Positions 35,368 to 49,563 of a stretch of DNA of 64,000 nucleotides are shown here, piece after piece (position 1 is the stretch's first letter; every line of letters begins with the position of its first letter). Source of the DNA: Actinopolyspora lacussalsi subsp. righensis (GTDB lineage Bacteria; Actinomycetota; Actinomycetes; Mycobacteriales; Pseudonocardiaceae). The translations under genes were made by a program, and so were the position numbers. Where the stretch lies: assembly GCF_900116555.1 (NCBI RefSeq), contig NZ_FPAT01000014.1, forward strand, positions 62,001-126,000, given 5' to 3'. Under the pieces are notes generated by a model. It did no database searches. It was given only the letters and a program-made list of their open reading frames with translations, and was not told where the DNA came from.

Positions 35368-36291
35368 TCAGCTCGTCTCGTAGGCGTAGTCGTGCTCATT
35401 CTCCTCGGCGGCGCGCAGTCGCGCTGAACGGCGCTGCAGGACCTCGCTCCGAATCGCCCAGACCAGCCCCGACAACCAGACCAGCCCCAGCACGGTGGTG
35501 AGCAGCACGCCGGGAACCTGGGGCACTCCCACGGTGTCGAGCAACAGGCGCGAATTGCTGAACACGATGAGTCCACCGGCTCCCACGCCCAGCACGCGGA
35601 CCGGCAGGATCCGCACGAGCCACGCGGCCAGCGGAGCGGCGACCACACCACCGATGAGCAATCCGAGAGTCACCGGCCACTTCCAAGCCGAACCGCCGTT
35701 GTGCATCAAGAACCCGGCGGTCGCCCCCAGGGAGACGATCAGTTCGCTGGTGTTGACCGTGCCGACGGTACGCCTGGGCAGGATCCGCCCCGTGCTGAGC
35801 AGGGTCGAAGTGGTGACCGGTCCCCAGCCACCTCCACCAACGGAGTCGACGAATCCACCGACCGCACCGAGCGGAATCAACCAGCGCCGCCCCGCCGGGG
35901 TGAGACCGCTGGATCGCACCGGGGTGGACCACGCCGAGAAGCGCAGTACGACGTAGCTTCCGAGCACCACCAGCAGCAGCGCCATCCAACCGCGGGCCGA
36001 TCCGGCCGCCACCGAGGACAGGGCCGAGGCGCCGAGGAAGCCGCCGAGCCCACCGGGCAGTGCGAGCCAGCCGACCATGCGCCAGTCGACGTTGCGCATC
36101 CGCCAGTGCGCCGCACCGGAGACGACAGCTGTCCCGATCTTGGCCAGGTGCACCGACGCCGAAGCCATCACAGGCGCGGTGCCCACGGCCAACAGGCCGG
36201 TTGTGGCCGTCACGCCGAATCCCATCCCCAGCGAACCGTCGACCAGCTGGGCGAGAAATCCGGCCACCGCCACGAGCAACAGAGTGGGCAC
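35368..36291 (-). CDS. TauE/SafE-family sulfite/anion exporter
   Basis: A 307-residue membrane protein with eight or nine helices in two halves. GFLAQLVDGSLGMGFGV is the first TauE/SafE hallmark and GGFVDSVGGGGWGPV the second. The family exports sulfite, sulfoacetate or related anions. The GTG at 36291 is chosen because GGAGG lies five bases upstream, whereas a TTG 18 codons earlier has no site. Directly upstream on the same strand is an Rrf2 regulator. Twin TTTCCAAC repeats lie in the gap, which suggests sulfur-linked control like that of CymR-type regulators. Confidence 0.88.
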   Translation of the reverse strand: MPTLLLVAVAGFLAQLVDGSLGMGFGVTATTGLLAVGTAPVMASASVHLAKIGTAVVSGAAHWRMRNVDWRMVGWLALPGGLGGFLGASALSSVAAGSARGWMALLLVVLGSYVVLRFSAWSTPVRSSGLTPAGRRWLIPLGAVGGFVDSVGGGGWGPVTTSTLLSTGRILPRRTVGTVNTSELIVSLGATAGFLMHNGGSAWKWPVTLGLLIGGVVAAPLAAWLVRILPVRVLGVGAGGLIVFSNSRLLLDTVGVPQVPGVLLTTVLGLVWLSGLVWAIRSEVLQRRSARLRAAEENEHDYAYETS

Positions 36292-36338
36292 CAATGCCTC
36301 CAGACCGTTTCCGCTCGCGTCCGAAGCGCCGAGCGGCT

Positions 36339-36376
36339 TTTCCAACTAAGTTGATAAAAACGGTACACTTTCCAAC
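36339..36376. promoter_or_regulatory. Direct repeats upstream of the TauE/SafE gene
   Basis: TTTCCAAC occurs at 36339-36346 and 36369-36376, thirty bases apart, or nearly three helical turns. The first copy runs into CAAC-TAA-GTTG, a short inverted repeat. Position between an Rrf2 gene and its likely target suggests a binding site. Confidence 0.4.
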
Positions 36377-36426
36377 GGACCGGTCAACACGGTCCCAGCG
36401 TTCGGGACGACACCCCGTGAGTACGT

Positions 36427-36882
36427 TCAGCGCGACTCCCATACCCCTGTTTCACTGGTGCGCGCCGCGACGTCCGATGGAAGCTCGCCGGAGACGAGTT
36501 GGGCTATGGTGACATTCTCGAGCACTTCGCGCAGGCTGCTGCGCACCGCGATCCAGACCCACTGCAACACGGCGACCGAAGGATCGTACTGCACGTCCTC
36601 GGCTCGTTGGCCGTGTATGCTGACCAGCGGGCCGTCGGTGGCGCGAATCACATCGGCTATCGAGACAGTGCTCGGGTCCCGGGCCAGCACCCAGCCACCG
36701 GCCTGTCCCCGCCTGCTGGCTACGAAACCGGCACGCCGCAGGTCACTGAGCACGGCCTGCAGGAAGTTTCGTGGGATGTCCTGAGCGAGGGCGACGTCCT
36801 CGGCACTGACCGGCCCTGCCTGGGCACGGGCTATCTCAACCAGCGCGCGCAACGCGTAGTCCACCTTGGCCGAAATCCGCAT
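36427..36882 (-). CDS. Rrf2-family regulator without cysteines
   Basis: A 151-residue Rrf2 regulator with the winged helix MRISAKVDYALRALVEIA, PRNFLQAVLSDLRRAGFVAS and RGQAGGWVLARDP. IscR and NsrR carry three Cys residues for an Fe-S cluster; this protein has no Cys anywhere, as in CymR-like members that sense through protein or metabolite partners. The start MRISAKV at 36882 is the usual Rrf2 N-terminus; codons upstream (MNNRA) could also be used. It precedes the TauE/SafE exporter by 135 bases on the same strand and probably controls it. Confidence 0.87.
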   Translation of the reverse strand: MRISAKVDYALRALVEIARAQAGPVSAEDVALAQDIPRNFLQAVLSDLRRAGFVASRRGQAGGWVLARDPSTVSIADVIRATDGPLVSIHGQRAEDVQYDPSVAVLQWVWIAVRSSLREVLENVTIAQLVSGELPSDVAARTSETGVWESR

Positions 36883-37215
36883 GGCTCGATTGTTCATCAC
36901 ATCCGGGTGGAACAGTGCCCCAGCCCTTCGACCGACGTCTCCTCGGGAAGTTCGGTCGAACCTCCCCCACGTGGAACGGGGAACAGGAATCGCGAGCATC
37001 GGCTGTTCCGAAAACGACTCGTATGAGAGGTCGAGGGGTCAACCGCTCCCCTGCCCGGTGCGGGTGCTTCCCGGCGAGACCTGCCGGTAGGACGAGAGCA
37101 CGGGGAGCCGGGCTCGCACGGTTTTCGGGGCCGCCCGCGCATGCGGACGACCCCGAAACCAGTGGTGGCGGCCGGAACGGCTGTCACAACGAACCCGAAG
37201 GGTTCAACCGTGGGT
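36883..37215. other. 333-bp intergenic region after the S1 protease
   Basis: It contains the protease terminator hairpin(s) and the upstream region of the Rrf2 gene. No further gene is seen. Confidence 0.5.
37120..37160 (-). terminator. Terminator hairpin downstream of S1 protease
   Basis: GGTTTTCGGGG and CCCCGAAACC form a ten-bp stem with one bulge, and inner CCGC/GCGG pairs extend it. A smaller GAACCC-GAA-GGGTTC hairpin lies nearer the stop (37191-37205). Confidence 0.6.
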
Positions 37216-38355
37216 TCAGCCGGTCACCAGGCTCACGCCGTAGGCGTTGAGGGCCTCGTTGACCGGCTGGAAGTAGGTGGTCCCACCCGAGGTGCAGTCA
37301 CCCGAACCACCGGAGGTCATGCCCTGGGCCTGACTACCGGAGATGAAGGAACCACCGGAGTCACCGGGCTCGGCGCAGACATCGGTGCGGGTCAGACCGT
37401 AAACGGTACCGCTGGGGTAGCTGACCGTCTGATTCTTGGCCTGGATGGTGCCGCAGTGCCAGCCCGTGGTCTGGCCGGAACGGCACACCGAGGAGCCGAC
37501 CGCCGCCTCCTGCGAACCGCTCACGATGCTGGCGTAGCCGTCGTACTGATCGACCCAGGGGCGCAGCGTGTCGTCGGAACCGGTCCGCACGTAGGAGTAG
37601 TCGTTGCCGGGGAAGGAGGAACCGGCGAACGTACCGCTGGGGCTACTGGTGCTGTCGCCCGTGCTGCCGCAGTGACCCGCCGAGACGAATCCACCGGAGA
37701 CGGAGAATCCGACCGAGCAGATCGTGGAACCGTTGATGGTGTAGCGCTGTCCACCGATCACATCGGCGTAGGTGCGCGGCTGCTCGGCGGACTCGACCAC
37801 GCTCACCGAGCCGCTGTCCACACCGGTGGAAGCGACGAATTCGGCCGCGCGGTCGGCGGTGCCCTTCTCCGTGGTCAACACCACGGAGTTGCTGGTCGTG
37901 TCGACGTACCAACCGGTGACCGATTCCGGAGCCCGCTTCGAGTTCCGGTTCAGCGTGGTGTTGGCGGCACGCAGTTGTGCCTTGCTGTCGTCCACGAGCC
38001 TGGGAACGGCGTCCTCGGCCCGCACCCTGTCGAATTCGGAACGGTCGGTGACACCCACGACCAGCTTCCCGAGGTCGGCGTCGTAGTGGAATCCGCCGAA
38101 ACTACTGCCGAGCTTGTCGGCCATACCGTCGGCGGCCTGCCGCGCCACGGCTTCGGCATCGAGCCGTTGTTCGGCCTGAGCGTGGCTCAGGCCGAGGTCA
38201 CGCTGCATGGCCTGCATCATCGTGCTCGCGTGTCGCGGACTCGGATCCTCGGAAACCTTGGCGCTGTCCGCTGTGGCCGGTGCGGTCATGGCGGTCAGCG
38301 TTCCCGCTGCGAGAATCGCGGACGCCGCGATTCGGCCGGGCATTTTCCGCTGCAT
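37216..38355 (-). CDS. Secreted S1 serine protease (streptogrisin/alpha-lytic type)
   Basis: A 379-residue pre-pro-protease. The signal peptide (1 to ~29, ending PATA) and a pro-region (~30-197) of the alpha-lytic protease prodomain type precede a mature chymotrypsin fold beginning near ADVIGGQRY. The triad is His228 in SAGHCGS, Asp252 in NDYSYV and Ser333 in GDSGGSF. Six Cys (213/229, 291/301 and 327/354) should form the three usual disulfides. The ATG at 38355 follows AGGGAG. It is expected to be cleaved autocatalytically outside the cell. A terminator follows and the gene is alone. Confidence 0.95.
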   Translation of the reverse strand: MQRKMPGRIAASAILAAGTLTAMTAPATADSAKVSEDPSPRHASTMMQAMQRDLGLSHAQAEQRLDAEAVARQAADGMADKLGSSFGGFHYDADLGKLVVGVTDRSEFDRVRAEDAVPRLVDDSKAQLRAANTTLNRNSKRAPESVTGWYVDTTSNSVVLTTEKGTADRAAEFVASTGVDSGSVSVVESAEQPRTYADVIGGQRYTINGSTICSVGFSVSGGFVSAGHCGSTGDSTSSPSGTFAGSSFPGNDYSYVRTGSDDTLRPWVDQYDGYASIVSGSQEAAVGSSVCRSGQTTGWHCGTIQAKNQTVSYPSGTVYGLTRTDVCAEPGDSGGSFISGSQAQGMTSGGSGDCTSGGTTYFQPVNEALNAYGVSLVTG

Positions 38356-38553
38356 CTGTGATCTCCCTGTACGCGAAAACGGTTTTGTCTTCGGTGGCAG
38401 GGAAGTTTCCGAGGAACACGATTCAGCGACAATACTGCGTTTGCAGCAGCACTCGGCAATCGGAGTACGTGCCACCGGAACACGCTCCGTACAAAATCTG
38501 CCCAGGAGACAATCACGGCTTGGCGGAAAAACGACGCGTGAGTCGCGACAGTG

Positions 38554-38582
38554 TTGACAACACCCTTCGCCCTTTTTAAGGT
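38554..38582 (+). promoter_or_regulatory. Orphan sigma-70-type promoter
   Basis: TTGACA and TAAGGT are 17 bp apart. The -35 hexamer is perfect and the -10 fits TAnnnT. It points right, into a stretch with no convincing gene. Confidence 0.55.
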
Positions 38583-38588
38583 CTACGA

Positions 38589-38828
38589 TCCGCTTTTTAC
38601 GGCATAAACGTTTTGACCGGCGATTTCATCGTTGAAAACGGAACAACGAGAACCCGACACCATCTCGAACGACCGGTTCACGCTGTGTATCCGAAAAAAC
38701 GCGACGGCATTCCACTCCACGGAACCGAACGTGTAAAACGGGAACGAAAAAGTATGATCAAATCATCGTGGGACTGCGCCGAACGAGTGAGACGAAGTGG
38801 GGCTGCCCGACGTGGACAGCCCCACTTC
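38589..38828 (+). ncRNA. Candidate small RNA (speculative)
   Basis: The orphan promoter predicts a start near 38589, and a 12-bp terminator-like hairpin ends at 38828. The ~240-nt product would lack a good open frame; the one crossing it from 38613 starts with TTG, has no ribosome site and continues through the hairpin. No known RNA family is recognised. Confidence 0.3.
38794..38828. terminator. Strong hairpin downstream of gltD
   Basis: GAAGTGGGGCTG and CAGCCCCACTTC form a perfect 12-bp stem around 11 bases, five bases past the gltD stop. It can act in both directions. Confidence 0.8.
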
Positions 38829-38833
38829 CGGTG

Positions 38834-44849
<6,016 letters not shown>

Positions 44850-44969
44850 TCGGATCCTCCCGTCGTCAGGCAACGACCTCAGCCACGCGAACAGTGGGGA
44901 CGAGATCGTAGAAACCTCTCCGGAGCTGACAAGAAGGATGCGCCGTTGCACTCTTGGTCAGTTTGCGGA

Positions 44970-44975
44970 ACTATA
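44970..44975 (-). promoter_or_regulatory. -10 element of gltBD
   Basis: On the minus strand the hexamer is TATAGT. The region 17 bp further up (TAGTCG) is a poor -35, which would suit an activator-dependent promoter. The predicted start is near 44963. Confidence 0.45.
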
Positions 44976-45005
44976 CAGATTTCCGAGTTGCACGACTACG
45001 AGTAA

Positions 45006-45019
45006 GTAACACGTGTTAC
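45006..45019. promoter_or_regulatory. Perfect 14-bp palindrome upstream of gltB
   Basis: GTAACACGTGTTAC is identical on both strands. Its centre lies about 50 bases before the predicted gltB transcript start, a usual activator position. The arms resemble GTnAC half sites used by actinobacterial nitrogen and MtrA-type regulators, but the spacing (four) is not that of known GlnR boxes (six). Confidence 0.55.
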
Positions 45020-45205
45020 ACCCGCGGGTCCCGCTCCCGGAGTCTGGGACAGCATGATCGCGAAACGTAGCGGCGCACACACTTCGAGCACCGGACAACG
45101 GGGTCACCGTCGGACCGGAACAACCTCGGAAGAACCACTACGGGGATTGCCCGCCTTCACGATGCTGTGCTTTCACCACGATACCCGGCGACGTCCATAC
45201 GGCCG

Positions 45206-45235
45206 ATTTTATTTCACTCGACACTGAAACGACAG
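45206..45235. repeat. 30-nt intergenic motif, copy 3 (upstream of gltB)
   Basis: It has the same length and orientation as copies at 13351 and 34545. The ends read ATTTTATTTC and GAAACGACAG, with ACTCGACACT between. It lies 357 bp upstream of the gltB start and 333 bp upstream of the rightward 45568 gene. Confidence 0.7.
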
Positions 45236-45567
45236 GGATTACAAACAAATGATGGCGCTGACACGGCCGCACACTGTGAGGAGCGTCTGCAGAGCGGGAC
45301 TGAACTCCCTCCGAGCGGATACCGCCCGGTGACGAGATCGGCTCCCCGGAACGGGGAAGCCGAAAAGTCGACACGCGGTCACCGAAGGCCGCGAAACACC
45401 CGAGGAGGCGGCACCCGCGACCTCAGCAACGGGCAAACCCCGCCGCTGACCGGCGATAACAATTGTGACAACCCTCGCGTGAACGAAGTGAGCCATTTCA
45501 TTGCGCGTTTCCGGACCGAACAGCAGACTGCGCGACGGCCGGCCGGACAGCACGAGAAAGTGATCAG

Positions 45568-45816
45568 ATGAGCGCTGGTGACAATTCCACCGAGCTGGAA
45601 TTCAACATCGATCTCGGCGCGGAAGAGATGCGACGGCGCGCCGAGATCACGCGGGCCCTGGGCGACGACTGGGATCCAGCGGAGCAGCTGCGCGGCGAGC
45701 GCGAGGCCCACGCGCTGCTGTACTCCGGGCTCGACGACTGGCAGCGCGGTGTCTACGAGCAACTGGTTCGGGCGGGTGTGCTTCCCGAGGGCATCGGTGG
45801 CGAGCATGCCGATTGA
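45568..45816 (+). CDS. Small conserved protein, DUF6400-like
   Basis: An 82-residue acidic soluble protein: LEFNIDLGAEEMRRRAEI, RALGDDWDPAEQLRGEREAHALL and YSGLDDWQRGVYEQLVRAGVLP. The pattern of an N-terminal strand, a GDDWDP turn and a Tyr-rich helical end resembles a small actinobacterial family annotated as DUF6400; this is from memory and not certain. The function is unknown. The ATG at 45568 has only a weak site (GAGAAAG). It overlaps the next small gene by 11 bases. Confidence 0.65.
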   Translation: MSAGDNSTELEFNIDLGAEEMRRRAEITRALGDDWDPAEQLRGEREAHALLYSGLDDWQRGVYEQLVRAGVLPEGIGGEHAD

Positions 45817-46030
45817 CCCGTTCGCCGACATCGGCCGCCGGGCCTGGATCGACTGCCCCCACTGCCACCACGGGCAGGACTGCTCGGAATGCCTGCTCGG
45901 ACGTTCCTGCAGCGACCACTGGCAGTACCTGCTGTCCAACTCCGGAACCCTGCTGTATCTGCAGTGCCCCAGCTGCACCCATCTCTGGCAGCACGACACG
46001 CACGGTGGTCGCACCGAGCGGAGCTGCTGA
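45806..46030 (+). CDS. Small Cys/His-rich zinc-ribbon-like protein
   Basis: A 74-residue protein starting MPIDPFADIGRRAWIDCPHC. It has Cys in CPHC, DCSEC, RSCSDHW and QCPSCTHLW, with several His residues, so two zinc-binding knuckles are plausible. The ATG lies inside the last codons of the upstream gene (11-base overlap), so the two should be translated together. No family is recognised. A role in nucleic-acid binding or as a metal-dependent partner of the upstream protein is inference only. Confidence 0.6.
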   Translation: MPIDPFADIGRRAWIDCPHCHHGQDCSECLLGRSCSDHWQYLLSNSGTLLYLQCPSCTHLWQHDTHGGRTERSC

Positions 46031-46197
46031 ACCGCTCGGTCACGCCGGCTACTCGCCCGTGACGTGCCGTAACCGCGAATCCGGAGGCGAGCCCGGCGCA
46101 GCCGAGGCCCGCGGAACGTCCCGTCTCGCTACTAGCTGGCGGTAGCGGTCACTCGCCGCACGGCCTTCACCTCCGTGCAGGGGCGGAGCGGAGCCGT

Positions 46198-47005
46198 TCA
46201 GTCGGACCGGCTGCCTTCGAGCAGCCGATCACCGATGGAGCTGCGCCGGTACAGCACGTGCCGTCCATCACGTATCCGGATGAGCAGTCCCGAGTCGTAC
46301 AACACGCGCAGGTGCTGGGACACGGCACTCGCGGTGATCCTGAGACGCCGGGCGAGTTCGACGGTGGGTGTCGGCTCGTCGAGCAGTGCGAGCAACCTGG
46401 CTCTGGGAGCGCCGAGCAACGGGGTGAGGACGGCCGTGTCAGCAGGGGGCTCGGTGGACCAGAGCGTGGCCACTCCCCTGCTGGGATACACCAGCCAGGG
46501 CGGCTCGTCCGGAGTGACCGGCGGCGCGGGCTTGTGGGCGAATACGGACGGCAGTAGCAACAATCCCCGCCCGGAAGCGGCGACGCTGTGTCCGCTGATC
46601 ATCCTGTCGATGTGCAGCACCCCCTCCCGCCATCGCAGATTCGGGTGCATACCCGCGAACAGCAGGCGAGCGCCTCCCGTGGCCAACTGTCTCGCACGGT
46701 GGGTCATGTCGGCTTCCAGCAACAGCCGCATCCTGGGCCAATTCGGTTCGATGGCCGCTTTCCAGAACCGCCACAGGGCCGCGCAGACGGAATTCCGGCA
46801 ACGTACGTCTCACGGCGACGAGGGAAAGCAGCAGCTCGAGATCGAACGTGTCGAGTTCGGCGAGTGCGGACACGCGCCACGGAAGGTGCAGCGGGGAAAG
46901 CCTCGGATCCTGAAGCACCCGGAGGCTGAGCAGCGTCTCGTGCAGTGGCGAGATGACGAAGCGCGTGTCCGCCAGATCCTCGACCCCCAGTACGAAACTG
47001 ATCAT
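46198..47005 (-). pseudogene. Broken ArsR-family (DUF5937-type) regulator
   Basis: Two pieces of one regulator lie in different frames. The N-terminal piece (47005 to about 46785) reads MISFVLGVEDLADTRF and LHLPWRVSALAEL. The C-terminal piece (from about 46785 to 46198) reads CAALWRFWKAAIEPNWPRM, then LLFAGMHPNLRW, and ends in an ArsR winged helix (VELARRLRITASAVSQHLRVL, DGRHVLYRRSS). Intact relatives, as I recall them, carry about 60 more residues between the two pieces, so this looks like an internal deletion that also changed frame. It is divergent from a broken MFS gene, the usual partner arrangement. Confidence 0.7.
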
Positions 47006-47249
47006 TAAGTCGTAAGCTACATCGCTTCTCCCCGAACGGTCGATACGTTGCACTACCGTGCGTGCCACCCGGAATTCACACGAGCTCCATCGGTTCCACC
47101 GAGCACTGTCTCGGTACGGGCCGGTCAGTTCCAGCCACTCGAACGTCCCGGCCGGAAGACCTTGCCCGCTCCGTCCCGAATAGAACTCGGGAGGCGGAGT
47201 CGCGTGTCCACTCCGCCCGGTCAAGTCACCGACGAACGGTTGGGCCGAG

Positions 47250-48470
47250 ATGAGCAGCCGAATGCTGTTCGTCCTGGCCGTGACCTGTGGCGTGGCCGTG
47301 GGCAACATCTACTTCCCGCAGGCGCTCGTCCCACTGATCGCCACCGGACTGCGCACCTCGTCGGACGGGGCGACGCTGGCTGTGTCGGCCACACAGATCG
47401 GCTACGCGGGTGGGATCTTCCTGCTGGTCCCGTTGGGGACCGCCTTCCGCACCGGCGGCTTCTGCTCGCTCTGCTCGGTCTCACGGGGTTCGGCCTGCTA
47501 CTCGCTGGATGCGCCCGAAACCTGTCGCTGCTGGTCGCTGGCAGTGTGCTGGTAGGACTCACCACGGTAGGGGCACAGGTGATCGGTCCACTGGCAGCGG
47601 GGCTGGTGGAGGACCAACGCCGGGCGGCTGTGCTCGGCACCCTGTTGAGCGGCTCGGTCGGCGGCATGATCCTGGCCCGTGCTTTCAGCGGCACGCTCGG
47701 CGAATGGTTCGGATGGCGAGTTCCGTACCTGGCGGCTGCCGTGCTGGTATTCGTCCTGCTGGCCGTTCTCTCACGGATGCTGCCGTACACGTCCGCAGTC
47801 GCGAGAGCGCTACCCCTCACTGTTGGCGGAATCGCTGCGCCTGCTGTTCACCGAACCGGAGCTGCGTCGCTCCTGCCTCTACCAAGCAGCCGTGTTCGCC
47901 GGCTTCTCGGCAGTGTGGACCACTCTGGCGATCCTGCTGACGAGACCGGTCTACGGGTTGGGGACTTCGGCGGTAGGGCTGTTCGCGCTGGTCGGCGGTG
48001 TCACCGCATGTTGCACGCCGCTCGCCGGAGGTTGGGTGGATCGACGGGGTCCCGGTCCGGTCAACCTCGTTTGCATGTTCGGCGTACTCGTCTCGGCCGC
48101 GGTCCTCGCCGGAGGCACCCACGGCGACAGGAGTGGTCTGATCACTCTGATCATCGGCACGTTACTGCTCGACGTGGCGATGCAGTGCGGCATGGTCGCG
48201 AACCAGGCCCGGGTATACACGCTGCGTCCCGAGCGACGGAGCAGGCTCAACACCGCCTACATGACGTGCGCTTATCTGGGCGGCAGCGCCGGATCGTGGA
48301 TCGGGTCGCACGTATACGAGCTGTTCGGCTGGTCCGGGGTGTGTGGGTTCGTGGTCGTGCTCACCACGCCGGTCCTGCTCCGCCACCTGCTGACAACCCC
48401 TGCTCAAAAACGGGGCCGGGATCGCTCCTCGGCGGTGGGAGGCTCGGGAGCGTGCCGACCGCCACAGTGA
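47250..48470 (+). pseudogene. MFS transporter with two compensating frameshifts
   Basis: The first 60 codons (MLFVLAVTCGVAVGNIYFPQ onward) are in one frame. From about 47438 the homology continues in another (LPHRRLLLALLGLTGFGLLL through VLSRMLPYTSAVARALP). At about 47815 it returns to the first frame (LLAESLRLLFTEPELRR to the end). The first slip is at GGGG 47435-47438, where one G appears missing. The second is at CCCC 47813-47816, where one C appears extra. Read through, it is a normal twelve-helix MFS permease. As sequenced, translation stops at 47555. Either the gene is dead or both indels are sequencing errors. Confidence 0.75.
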
Positions 48471-49318
48471 ACATCCGTCCGGCGCGGATGCACGACGCTC
48501 ACGTGCTCGGGGAGATCCACGTGGCCTCGTGGCGGGTCGCCTACGCGGGGCTGCTCCCCGTCGAGTCCCTGGAACGGTTGTCCGTGACCGATCGACGACG
48601 CATCTGGAGCGAACGGCTGCGGGCACGGCCGGATGGAGTCACGGCACTGGTCGCCGGAGCCACCCGCAGCGCGGGCAGAGCGATCGCGGTGGAGCTGGGA
48701 ACCGCCGGAGCCACGGTGTACGTCACGGGGCGCAGCACTCGTGAGCGGCGTTCGGAGTACGACCGCCCGGAGACGATCGAGGAGACCGCCGAACTGGTCA
48801 CTCGGTCCGGTGGTCACGGCATCGCCGTCCAAGTCGACCACCTGGACGAGCGACAGGTCAGGGCACTGACCGAGCGGATCGATCGTGAGTATGGGCGGCT
48901 CGATGTGCTGGTCAACGACGTTTGGGGTGGCGAGAAGCTGTTCGAGTGGAACACGACGCTGTGGCAGCAATCCTTCCTCTACACCGAGCTGGGGTACCGG
49001 GTGGTCGCGTTCTCACGACCCGGTTACGGCCGCACCGCTGTCGGCGATCTCACCGCCGCGGAGTTCGTACCCGCGGTTGCCGAGGCGTGCGCGGGAGTTG
49101 GGATCACAGCCGCGACCGCGACCGTGGGCATGAGCTTCGGCGGGCTGCAGGCCGTGCACGTGGCATCACGGCTGCCGCACCTCGCTCCGCGGCTCGTGCT
49201 GCACAGCTGCGCACCGTCCTCGCTGCCCTATCCGGACGGTCTTGCGGAACACCTCGTCGCTCCCCTGGCGTTCGCCCCCGGACACAACGGTTCACCTGGC
49301 GCGTTGTGCGCGTTCTGA
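48452..49318 (+). pseudogene. Chimeric open frame: GNAT + SDR + alpha/beta-hydrolase fragments
   Basis: A single 288-codon open frame, starting at GTG 48452 with GGGAGG and GGGAG upstream. Residues 1-59 are the N-terminal third of a GNAT acetyltransferase (VNIRPARMHDAHVLGEIHVA). Residues 60-171 are the first half of a short-chain dehydrogenase (VTALVAGATRSAGRAIAVEL, LDVLVNDVWGGEKLFEWNTT) and stop before its catalytic Tyr. Residues 172-276 are the middle of an alpha/beta hydrolase (GYRVVAFSRPGYGRT, VGMSFGGLQAV with the nucleophile Ser228). Each piece lacks the rest of its fold, so successive in-frame deletions are more likely than a working enzyme. It overlaps the end of the MFS gene by 19 bases. 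Confidence 0.75.
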
Positions 49319-49563
49319 CCACTTCGGACCGTCGCGTTCGAGCACGCCGAGGACTTCGGGCGCACTGTGCCGCGGGTACCGAGGACCACCGGACACCACC
49401 GCATACGACAATATGAGATCTCCGTGCCACTTACGACCGGACCGGCACCGTCTCCGTTCCGAATCACCGTCGACAACTGTCGTGGACACCTCGCGAGCAC
49501 GGTGAGTCCCGACCGGCCTCCGGTTCGTGAGAAGAATTCCGGGCCGTCTATCTTTCGAAAGTA

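Larger units (their letters stand above)
38356..38833. other. 478-bp AT-richer region between protease and gltD
   Basis: No protein gene is supported. It contains a rightward promoter-like pair (38554-38582) and ends in a perfect 12-bp hairpin. Part of it must also serve as the leftward promoter of the protease. Confidence 0.6.
44850..45567. other. 718-bp regulatory region upstream of gltBD
   Basis: No gene is supported. It holds the gltB promoter, the perfect palindrome at 45006 and the third copy of the 30-nt motif at 45206. The right end provides the start region for the 45568 gene. Confidence 0.6.

Noticed and set aside
44970-44999. A classical -35/-10 pair for gltB
   Set aside because: Only the -10 is good. 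No hexamer resembling TTGACA is present 16-18 bases upstream, so a full sigma-70 promoter is not claimed.
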